The notes under the pieces were generated by a model. That model was not told the DNA's origin and did not search any database. It was given only the letters and a program-made list of their open reading frames with translations. A program made the position numbers and the translations under genes. Below are positions 34,066 through 43,666 of a DNA stretch of 64,000 nucleotides, one piece after another. The stretch lies in assembly GCA_038503035.1 (NCBI GenBank), contig JAVSML010001000.1, forward strand, positions 310,397-374,396, written 5' to 3'. This DNA is from Crocodylus rhombifer. Taxonomy: Eukaryota; Chordata; Crocodylia; Crocodylidae. Numbering within the stretch: the first letter of the stretch is position 1; every line of letters starts with the position of its first letter.

Positions 34066-35300
34066 ATATGCTAAGTGCCTTCACATTGCGAAGTTTTCAG
34101 TCATACTCAGGACCCAATTTGATCTGTGACCTCCTCATCACAGGTATAGTCTTCTGCCTGCCAAACCACAAGAAAACTTCTTGGATGCACACGTGCTCCA
34201 AGAACCGGCATCTCATTGATTATGTCATCATCAGGAGAAGAGACAGACAGGATCTCAGAGTGACAAAGGCCATGAGAAGTGTAAAATGTGGGACTGACCA
34301 CAGGCTCATAGTCTCTAAGATGAATATCCAGATACATCCCAGAAGATGACCACAAAGCAAAACATTAGCAAAAAAACCTCAATTTCTCCAAATTGAAACA
34401 GAAGAATGTGAAACAGGCATTTGTTAAAGAACTGTCCAACTAGCAACAATTGATGTAAACTCCAAGAATTTCAAGGAAAACTGGGCAACCTTCAGAGACT
34501 CTTTGTACTCGGCTGTATCTAATACCCTCAATCCCACCACACATCAAGATTGGTTTGATTTAAATGATACTGACATAGGGAGACTACTGAATGAGAAATA
34601 TTGGTTTCGTAAGGCCTGCTTAGAAGACCGCACTTCAGCATCTAAGAAGATAGCCTTGAACAGCATCAAGAGTATTGTCCAATTCAAACTCAGAGAGATG
34701 CAAACTCGTGGCTGAGCAACAAGGCACATAACATTCTCTCCTACTCAGACAGGAATAATATAAAAAACTTCTATGATGCTCTGAGCACAGTCTACAGGCC
34801 ACAGTTGTCAAATCAGAGTCTGACATGCAGCAGAACATGGACCATTTCTATTCAGTTTGTGACAACTTAGGTCACACAATCAACAATAAAAACACACCAG
34901 TCTACACCAGGAAAGCCTTATGTAGAGCATATCATTACAGCATATAAGCAAACCTTCCAGGCAGTGGACAAGTTCACCTATCTTGGCAGTACACTGTCAC
35001 ATGCAGTTTACATTGATGATGAAACCAATGCCAGAATTGCCAAAGCAAGTGTGGCCTTCAGCAGATCATATGCAAATGTGTGGGAATGCTGAGCATCAGT
35101 CAGCAAACAAAACTGAAGGTCTACAAAGCCTTTATGTTGCTAATCCTGACGTATGCATGTGAAACTTGGACAGTGTACAAATGCCATGCTAGGAAGTCAA
35201 GCCACTTTCACATGGGCTATCTGAGGAAATTGATGAGGGTAAGATGGAAAGACAAGGTCCCAGACACTGTGGTTCTCATATGGGCAGGCATTCCAAGCAT
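34066..35300 (+). mobile_element. Non-LTR retrotransposon N2, EN fragment and RT C-terminal part
   Basis: Plus-strand text at 34170-34349 (KKTSWMHTCSKNRHLIDYVI and TDHRLIVSKMNI) is the C-terminal half of an AP-type endonuclease. Further right, KFTYLGSTLSHAVYIDDE-like text (about 34970-35030) and KLKVYKAFMLLILTYACETW (35113-35172) are the region after RT in this clade. The catalytic RT core is deleted between about 34715 and 34950. The element resumes at 37026 beyond a CR1. It belongs to the same broad clade as N1 but lies in opposite orientation and its sequence is distinct. Confidence 0.8.
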
Positions 35301-37025
35301 CCCAGGAAAAAGCCAACCTATTAAATGGGTACTTTGCGTCGGTCTTTCATCAGTCCCATGAGATGCCCATGGGACACCCATGCCCGCTAAAGGACAGGGA
35401 GGTCTGGGTGAGGGAGATCCCCTGCCCTCCATCAATGCTGACCTCATGAAGGAACACCTTGAGAGGCTGGATACCTTCAAGTCAGCCGGCCCTGACAGTC
35501 TACACCCCAGGTACTCAAGGAACTGGCGAGCATCATAGCCCAGCCCCTGGCACGGATCTTTGAGAACTCCTGGTGCTCTGGTGTAGTGCACAAAGACTTG
35601 AAGAAGGCCAATGTGGTGCCTATCTTCAAGAAAGGGAGGAAAATGGATCTGGCTAACTATAGGCCCATCTGCCTGGCTTCTACCTCTGGGAAGATCTTAC
35701 AAAAGTTTATTAAAGAGACCATCCTTAATGGACTGGCCAATGCCAACATCCTGAGGGATAGCCAGCACGCATTTGTTGCAGGTAGGTCTTGCTTGACCAA
35801 TCTTATTTCCTTCTATGACCAGGTGACCTGTCACCTGGGCAAGGGAGAAGAGATTGATGTCATATATCTTGACTTCAGAAAAGCCTTTGATCTGGTATCC
35901 CATGATCACCTCTTGGCAAAACTGGCCAATTGTGGCCTTGGGTCCACCATGATCCCCTGGCTGGGAAATTGTCTCTGTGGTTGGACCCAGTGGGTAGTAA
36001 TTGATGGAAGTCAATCAGCATGGTGCCCTGTGACCAGTGGGGTCTCCCAAGGCTCTGTCCTTGGACCCATATTGTTCAACATCTTCATTAATGATGTGGA
36101 CTTTGGAGTCAGAAGCTGACTGGCCAAGTTTACCGACTGCACCTAACTTAGGGGGAAATCATTCACACCAGAAGACAGGCGGGTGATTCAGGCTGACTTG
36201 GACAGGCTCAACAAATGGGCGGACAAGAACCTGATGGTGTTTAACACTGAAAAATGCAAGGTACTCCACCTTGGGAAGAAAAACCTGCAGCATCCTTATA
36301 GGCTCGGCAGTGCTACACTGGCTGGCACTACAGAAGAAAGGGACTTGGGGGTCATCATTGATCACAAGATGAACATGAGCCTTCAGTGCGATGCTGCAGC
36401 TAGTAAAGCAACCAAAATGCTGGCTTGCATCCATATTTGCTTCTCAATCAAATCTGGGGACGTCATTCTCCCCTTGTACTCAGCCTTGGTGATGCTGTAC
36501 TTGGTGATGCTGATGGTGTACTGTGTCCAGTTTTGGGCTCCACAATTCAAAAAGGATGTGGAGAAGTTTGAGAGAGTCCAGAGAAGAGCCACACGCTTGA
36601 TCAGAGGTCAGGAAAACAGACCTCACGATGACAAGCTGAGAGTCATGGGGCTCTTTAGCCTGGAAAAGCGCAGGCTCAGGGGTGATCTGATGGCCGCCTA
36701 TAAGTTTATCAGGGTTGACCACCAGGATCTGGGGGAACATTTGTTCACCAGAGCACCCCGAGAGATGACGAGGTTGAATGGTTATAAACTCCTGCAAGAC
36801 CGTTTCAGGCTGGACATAAGGAAGAATTTCTTTACTGTCTGAGCCCCCAAGGTCTGGAACAGCCTGCCATCGGAGGTGGTTAAAGTATGTTTACCTACCT
36901 TCAAGAGCAAATTGGATGCTCATCTTGCTGGGATCTTATGACCCCAGCCGACTTCCTGCCCTTTGGGTGGGGGGCTGGACTCGATGATCTTCCGAGGTCC
37001 CTTCCAGCCCTAATGTCTATGAAAT
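35301..37025 (+). mobile_element. CR1 LINE inserted into N2
   Basis: A 5'-truncated CR1: linker (about 35305-35560), a 177-codon RT frame (35586-36119) with [20 protein letters not shown] and [15 protein letters not shown], then a stop. A further frame (36183-36842) covers the C-terminal region (LGKKNLQHPYRLGS, FERVQRRATRLIRGQ). The catalytic box reads FTDC where FADD is expected, so the second aspartate is lost. The 3' end is ggggctggactcgatgatct followed by aatgtctatgaaat. It separates two adjacent codons of N2. Confidence 0.92.
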
Positions 37026-37455
37026 CCACACTCTGTTGCTGAATTCACATATGAGATGGATGGGCTATGTCACCAGGATGTCAGATGAACAACCGCCAAA
37101 GATCTACAGGGAGCTAAAAGGAAGGGCAAACAGTCTCTCGGAAGCTAGAAGAAACATTTCAAGTACTCCCTTAAGTTATCCTTGAAACATTTCAACATTG
37201 ACCCAAACTCTTCAGAAGATCTTGCTCATGATCATTCCACGTGACGAAGCCTCATCCATACTGGAGCTATGAGTGGAGGAGAACTTCTGAGGCAGAGCAG
37301 AAGCACAAACAGCATAAATCTCGCATCAGCACATCTGCTGTTAACGAAGCAACCCAAAGTGGCATCTCTTGCTCGGTGTGCCACAGACAGTTTAAAGCAC
37401 AAATTGGCCTGATCAGCCACTCTCATGCTCACAGAAACCAAACCAACCAGTGATA
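37026..37455 (+). mobile_element. Non-LTR retrotransposon N2, C-terminal part with zinc-finger-like end
   Basis: Resumes with HTLLLNSHMRWMGYVTRMSD-like text, directly continuing the sequence broken at 35300. After stops it ends with a frame at 37241-37453 whose last residues read CSVCHRQFKAQIGLISHSHA. This is a C2H2-type finger (C-x2-C ... H-x3-H) that I know as the C-terminal end of this LINE clade's protein. It is part of the transposon, not a host zinc-finger gene. Confidence 0.8.
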
Positions 37456-38654
37456 TCATGGTTATCTTCAAATTTGAAAAGCAAATAACAAATCAACAGA
37501 TCAAATTAGCAAGTATGTCTTAAAAAAGCACAACTGAATTCAGGATTTATACAATACATAAACAAATATATTTCAGTAGTCCAGGCCAAGAGGAATGGAA
37601 GACATGCAGAAGATCTTCACCAAATGGACTGAGATAGTGACTGATATAGATAGGACAATGTTTTGAGGTGATAGTTGACAAAAGTACCGGAGCTGAACAC
37701 CTAGGGGAAAGAAATAAATTTCTAAGTTAAAACAAATAAGCAACAAACAAACAAACTAGTTTTTCTGCCAACAGAGGTGATGAACAATGGAACTGTGGTG
37801 ACTTGCTTGAGAGGGCTTTTGCTAAGTAGGCAATATGCTGGCAGTTTGGAGTCAAATTATGGCTGGTTTGGTATAGGTAGTGAAACAGCTGATGATGAAG
37901 TAGATGATATGTCCGCAGAAATGGATGGAACTAGAGAGCTGCTTGGTTAAGAGCTGAAGAAGAAGTTGATTTTCAGAATTCCATTGCAGTTGAAAAAGGG
38001 GAAAAATAGATATGATGAGATACAAAAAGTCAGAATTATATTAAGGCATTATTTGCTTTTGAGAGATCATTGGGGTTTAGCAGACATATGACAATATAGG
38101 GTTGGAGGATGAGAAAAATAATCAATTAAATAGCATGTGGCTAATTTTTAATTCTAGTGAGCTAGCAATGAAGAATGCTATTAGTAGAATCAGAAAAAAA
38201 TAATTTAAAATGTCCTTCAACTTAACTTCCTTTCATGCAGAAAAACATTTTGTTTTTGCATCTTGATAAAATCCAGTTCAAAGGGAAAATAGAAAAAAAC
38301 TCATGTACAATTAGGTTGGAAAACAGGTTCATGATGAAAAAGATAAAATATATCTGCACAAAGTTCTGATCAAGCTGACAATTTCCTTGACAGAACAAGA
38401 GAAGGACAGCCTGAATGCCAGGCTTTACTTAGCAGTTGGTATAAGTTGTAAACTTTAGCTGTCCTTCAAATGCTGCATGTTTTGTTTTCATTCAAAAGTA
38501 CTTGTGGCAAATAGACCTTTTTTATACTTACCAGTAAAAAAAAGAGAATCTGAGAATCAAAAATGTGAACTGACAGATTAAAGTACTGATCCAACGTTTA
38601 TGCTATAAGCAGAATTCAGACTAAGAATGAAAGGGTCAAAATCCATATGGGGTT
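37456..38654. other. Intronic sequence, no feature recognised
   Basis: AT-rich, with no exon or repeat signature found. Confidence 0.45.
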
Positions 38655-38805
38655 GTTCGTTGTAGCCGTGTTGGTCTAAGGACATAGGCAGACAAGGGTC
38701 TTTGGATAGATGTGATATCTTTTATTAGACCAACTAAACAGTTGGAAGAATGTTCTTTGCAAGCTTTTGGGCACAAATACCCTTCTTCAGCCATATAGAG
38801 ACTCC
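38655..38805. mobile_element. Family B element, single arm
   Basis: Contains gttgtagccgtgttggtcta, gatgtgatatcttttattag, accaact and then ttgcaagcttttgggcacaa with cccttcttcagcc. This is the canonical arm also seen at 18403 and in both halves of the 60101 palindrome. No inverted second arm is present here. Confidence 0.7.
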
Positions 38806-39587
38806 ATCTATGTACTTGTGCTATACTCTCTTTCTCATTTAGAGAATTCCAGGTATGACTCTCTCCACCCCTACCCCTACCCACCAAAAGAGAAAAGGGG
38901 GAAAAAATCTTGATTTGGAGGAGAACATTGCACATATTGTTTTTCTGAGAGAATTGGGTACAGTTTTAGGAAGCAGCACCTAGAATAACTTTGCTAATAA
39001 TATACCTATACTAAATTATGTTGAAGGAATGATCTCTCCAGATAAGATTGCAAATGACTATAAACAGCACATTTTCATGTGCTCATAATTTCCTGGAGTT
39101 TTCACTTGGTGAGACATATTTTCTGTTTGGTTTTACTTTCTCTTTTAGTTTGGACTGAAGAACCTTTTTAAACAGTGTAAGCTATATTAATTCAGGATAT
39201 TCAGGATCTGTGTCTTGGAATGAGTATGCATTTAACAATGATTACCATGTTCATAGGTAGGTCAGTGTTTAACTTCAAAACAATGTTCATAGGTAGATCA
39301 GTGTTTAACTTCAAAACTGGTGAAGGAATCAGTCAAGAATATACAATGAGTTGGTGGGATATAATGTATTTTTTCTTGTATATACTTTGGATGGCAGTGG
39401 TTACTCACCAGTGAGGAAGCAAAGAAGTTGTGACTCATGGATTTTTAGGCATGTGCTTGACTTGAGTGGGAGTTGTATATGTGTTGAAATGTTTTCTTAA
39501 CTTAGGGCCCAAGTAAAATGCTGATAAAACCTTTAAGCAGTAGCACACTATGAGAAATTCTGCATGTGTCATATAGGCCAGAAAGAG
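38806..39587. other. Intronic sequence with a 36-bp tandem duplication
   Basis: No transposon recognised. The tandem duplication at 39247-39318 is listed separately. Confidence 0.45.
39247..39318. repeat. 36-bp direct tandem duplication
   Basis: Two adjacent 36-bp units starting atgttcataggtagg/atca differ at two positions (g/a at unit position 15, and the last base). As 36 is divisible by three, it makes a repeated peptide in a chance open frame. There is no sign of a gene. Confidence 0.9.
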
Positions 39588-39752
39588 CCATTATACACAA
39601 ACTGGTACTAGTAACGGGAAACTGGTCTAAAACCATAACCAAACAGAAGTTCAGCTTACATAGACTGGTTTAAAAATAATAGACCTGTTTGGATGTAGTG
39701 TCAGACTTAACCGATTTAGGCTAGACCAGTCTATTGAACTTCTGTACGAGAT
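39588..39752. mobile_element. Palindromic MITE, family T (copy 2)
   Basis: Collinear with the 14701-14904 element: attatacacaaactggt, actggtctaaaaccataacc, acatagactggttta, gatgtagtgtcagacttaac, gaccagtctattga. Terminal 15 bp are less well preserved. Confidence 0.65.
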
Positions 39753-39939
39753 GTGGTGATTCAAATTAGGTTGCAGTCTGCTGGCATCCCATCATGCCCA
39801 CTCCTTCCAATCCCTTGCACAGAGGCACCCTAGAACTTTCTGACACTTGGCTGCTTTGAGCTGTCAGCTGCAGGCAGGAAGGAGCTTGGTGGGGTGGGGA
39901 GGAAGGGAACACCTGTAGCACTGTATTTTTCTATGTTTA

Positions 39940-40168
39940 TGCAAGGGAAGTTTAGTTTAGATATTAGGAAGAATTTCTCACTAGAAAGGTAGTAAAACAC
40001 TGGAACAGGTTGTCCAGAGAGGTGGTGGAATCTCCATCCTTTTCAAACCCTGGCTAGACAAAGCTTTGGCTGAGATGATCCATTTGGGGGTGGTCCTGCT
40101 TTGAGCAGGCGGTTGGACTAGATGACCTCCTAAGGTCCCTTCCAAACCTAATTTCTATGATTCTATGA
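39940..40168 (+). mobile_element. CR1 LINE 3' tail
   Basis: Terminal CR1 segment: agatattaggaagaatttct, cactggaacaggttgtcc, cggttggactagatgacctc, and an end of imperfect 8-bp units (ttctatgattctatga), the diagnostic CR1 3' repeat. Confidence 0.88.
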
Positions 40169-41510
40169 ATGTCCCTATGTGGGGCGGGGGTAGTGGGGGC
40201 ACTCTACCGAAGGAAGGATCAGGCCCCTCAGAGCTATAGTGAACTGCAGGTAGCAGCAGAAGGGCAGGACAGGCAGAGTGAGAGAGCAGTAGCTGCAAGC
40301 TGCTGTGCCATGTGTGCACAGGGCCTGGTAGGGCTATGCTACAGTGGGGTGGGGGGCAGAGCTGCAACCACTACCTCACCACAGTGCTGCTGCAGGTGCT
40401 GGCACTTGGTGGGGCACAGGGCTTTGGCAACAAGGAGAAGGAATGCTGCAACGCTATCAGGTATGTGTGTGTGTGTGTGTGCTCTTGGCTCCAAGTGATC
40501 CTGCCCTTCATCCATCCCCGCCTCACCTTTGATCTGTGGCAGATCCAGGTGGGACAGGTGTCCCCAGTCTCCATTGTGGATTCTGGGAGATGTCCATAGA
40601 CAGCCTGCGCCCACCAGCACTCAGTACACAGGCTTCCTGACCTGGTTCCTGGCCCTTGGGCATCCTCACCCCAACCCAGATCCCTCACTTCTCCTACAAA
40701 CTCCACCCTAGACTCCCAGCTGCTCACTCCTGCTTTCCCTGCCTCCCTAGCCTAATCTAGCCCTTCCTCAATAGACTTAAATATATAAAAACCTTGATGA
40801 TAAAATAATAGCATAAACAGAAATTATAAATATTCAAACAAGAGCAGGGAAGCATTTTGAGGATTCAGACATGTGCAGTAACTTAGAACAAAAAAATATT
40901 GAGTCATTAATCAAATACATACATCCTAGGAAATTAGAGCATTTAAAAGGAAAGGATGAATTGCTCCTCTCAAAAATATAAGTTCCTTGTTTGGTTTAGA
41001 ATAAAGACAGCCTATTTGCTTTTATAGAAGGTAGATAAATGTACACATTTCTTATCCAGATTGAGTTGCAGTAAAATAAGGAAAGAAACCCTGTTCTATT
41101 CTTGTATGTAAAATTCATTTTTAGCTTCAGCTTCGCCTGTCATTTCCTTTACAAAATAGGAGAACAGGGGAAAAATGTCTTTTTTGTTTTCATTATAATA
41201 CTCTTTCTTTGAGAATTCAAGTGGGGAATATACTACACCCTCCACTCCCCCTTCCACATATGTAAATGTACATAAAGGGAGTTGACTGCAGGCATAAGTT
41301 ACATATAAGGTATTTACAAGGTTCTTCACATGTTCTCAATACAAATCAAAACTTCAACAGCTGTAAGTCATAAAAATCAGAAAGAAACTGGCAAGCCTTA
41401 TGGGAATCCATCTAGAATGTAGGGTACAAGTACTGTAAGATGAGCATAAAACTGGCTGGATTGTTGTGCTCAATAAGCAGTCATTAATTGCTCAGCTTGT
41501 GGTTGGGAAG
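40169..41510. other. GC-rich then AT-rich intronic sequence
   Basis: 40169-40760 is unusually GC-rich, with overlapping frames on both strands. These do not resemble any protein and appear to be compositional. 40761-41510 is AT-rich with nothing recognised. Confidence 0.4.
40463..40481. repeat. (GT)n dinucleotide repeat
   Basis: About nine GT units inside the GC-rich stretch. Confidence 0.9.
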
Positions 41511-41514
41511 AGGT

Positions 41515-42415
41515 ACCATGTTTTGGATGAAGGGACCAAGTGCACGCTTAGCAAATTTGTAGATGACAGCAAGTTGCATGGAGTTGCACATACTCTGGAG
41601 AGTAGGGTTAGGATCCAGAATTACCTGGATAGACTGGAAAAATGGTCTGTAATCAACCAGATGAAATTCAAATCAGACAAGTGCAGAGGTTGCACTTAGG
41701 ACAGAATAATTGCATGAACAAATACCAACTGGAAATCAGTGGCTAGGCTGCAGTACTGCAGAGAAGGACCTAGGGATTATAGTAGACCATAAGATGATAT
41801 GAAGCAATAGTGTGCTTTTGTGGCAAAAAAGGCTAAGACTATACTAGGCTGTGCTAACAGAAGTGTCTCTTACAAATGGAGGGAAGTGATTTTTCTACTG
41901 TATTCAGTATTGATGAGACCTTATCTGAAGTACTGTGTCCAGCTGAAGGCCCCACACTCCAAGAAGGATGTAAATAGATTGAAGATAGTTTAGTGGAGGG
42001 CAATAATGATTAGAGGCCTGATATGCATAATTTATAAGGAAAGGCCAAAAGAGCAAGGGTTATTTAGTTTTGGGAAGAGAGGACTGAGAGGGGACTTCAT
42101 AAGTCTTCAAACACCTGAAGGGTGATTATAGAGAGGTTGGAGGTAGATTATTTTCTATGGCCATAGCAGATGGGACTAGGAGAAATAGCCTCAAACTGTA
42201 GTAGAGGAAGTTTAGGTTGGATATTAGAAGAAATTTTATGATTATGGGGGTGATCAAGCATTGGAACAGGCTACCTAAAGAAGCAGTGAACTCTCTATCC
42301 CTGAAAATTTTCAAGAGCAGTTTGGACAGACACTTGACTAGGATCGTCTAGTCAGGGATGATCCTGCATTAGGCAGGGCTCTGGACGAGGCTTCCAAACC
42401 TACTTTCCTATGATA
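41515..42415 (+). mobile_element. CR1 LINE, RT end to 3' tail, degraded
   Basis: Begins at the catalytic box (KCTLSKFVDDSKLHGV, FVDD in place of FADD) and continues through YLDRLEKWSVINQMKFKSDK. It then runs in broken frames through the C-terminal region to the tail near 42390-42415 (tttcctatgatac). Stops and shifts are frequent. Confidence 0.88.
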
Positions 42416-42474
42416 CTATTTACCCATATTTATTTGAAACCTAGCTTAAGACACCTGACTGACTATTTGACCTG

Positions 42475-43661
42475 TGTAACAGAACACCAGATGTGCTCTG
42501 TTACTTGTAGGGCCCTGAGCAGCAGCAAGGCAGTCTGCAGCTGGCTGCAGTCCCAGTTGGGCATAACTGCCTGATTGGGAGCAGGGCCCAGATGTGCCCT
42601 ATAAGAACAGGGGCCCTGAACAGCAAAGGCAGCAGTGTGCTGCCAGCAACCTGAGAGACACTGCCAGCTGAGCTGCTGCTCAGAACACCTTGGATGTAAG
42701 GGAGGATCTTTGGGGATGGCGGGAGGTTTTTTGTCCTGGGTACAACAGAAAAATGCACCCTGCTGAGGAAGGATGGCTTAGTGGGGCTGGCTGTGGCAGG
42801 TTGGTCCCTGCAAATGTCAGGCCAGTCACCTCTCCAGTAAAAGGTGAGTATGGGGTGCCTGCTAACCCCAGCCCCCCACATCCTTGGTGGGTAGTAAGAC
42901 TGAGCAGAGGGAGTCCAGACTCCCTGTGAGTGCTGAGGCAGGGACCAGGTCACGTGGAGGGACCTGTGGCAGCACCCAGACTCACAGTTGAATTCTGAGT
43001 CTGCACTAGGGAGCTGACAGTGAGGCTTCAGGGGGGTGCAGCCCTGGGCCTTGGGGAGCTATGACTAGAGCCCCCTGGGCAAGGGGATGAGGGATTATGG
43101 CCCAGGGAGGGCAAGGGGATGGGGCTTGGAGCCCTGATCCCTGTAGTATGGGCTTGAAGCCCAGAGTGGAGGCCCGGGGCCCAGAAGGAGGCTTTGAGCT
43201 CTGAGTTGAGGAGGAGTTGGAGCCCCATGATTGGATGGGTTTGGAGCCCTGAATTGAGAGGGGCTGGGAGCCCTGAGGGGAACTGGGCTGGGAGCCCAAG
43301 TGCATGAGTGGCCAGGTGGTAGGCCAGATAAGTAGGCCAAATGTCAGGCCATGGAACATCTGCAAGGCACTGGGACTATGAGCTCCAGAGGGAAGTGAGA
43401 GTCTCAAGTCAGACTCTGGAGCTGAAGTCCCAGTGTGAGGCACTGGAGGACCATCTACGAGGTATGGGACACAGTAATGGGTGGTCGGAGCCATGTACAT
43501 AGGCCCTTGTCAACAGGGCAGGTAAATGGGCAGCCTCCCACCTTAGTGATATCTCGTAATCATTATCCTCAAGGTGTGGCACGTGAGGAAGGCAGGTGGT
43601 TATCCCAGAAGCAAGTGGGCAGGCCAACACTTGTAACTGGGTGGTATGTCCACTTATTACA
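42475..43661 (+). mobile_element. Solo LTR with perfect 5-bp target duplication
   Basis: The unit begins tgtaacagaacacc and ends cacttattaca (TG...CA). It is flanked by acctg at 42470-42474 and acctg at 43662-43666, a perfect 5-bp target site duplication. A TATA-like cctataag lies near 42598, about 125 bp inside. Length is 1187 bp, with no gag, pol or env text. The termini resemble those of the family L LTR at 27507, though internal sequence differs. I infer an endogenous-retrovirus solo LTR, and orientation is taken from the TATA-like box. Frames of 150 and 164 codons on the minus strand run through its internal repeats and are not genes. Confidence 0.82.
43110..43310. repeat. Degenerate minisatellite inside the solo LTR
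   Basis: Repeated ttggagccctga / ggctgggagccc / ttgaagcccagag units of roughly 20-30 bp, about seven copies. This explains the proline/serine-rich open frames read on the other strand. Confidence 0.7.
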
Positions 43662-43666
43662 ACCTG

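Noticed and set aside
37241..37453. C2H2 zinc finger as a host gene
   Set aside because: It directly continues a non-LTR retrotransposon, and a terminal C2H2-like motif is known for that clade.
38900..39420. Possible further RGS exon on the + strand
   Set aside because: I looked across the window for the DEP-end text expected before and the DHEX text expected after the 21015 exon and could read neither here nor elsewhere. By-eye search may miss short exons.
42501..43500. 150- and 164-codon minus-strand frames as proteins
   Set aside because: They lie wholly within a solo LTR with a proven target duplication, and the proline/serine-rich content comes from its minisatellite.
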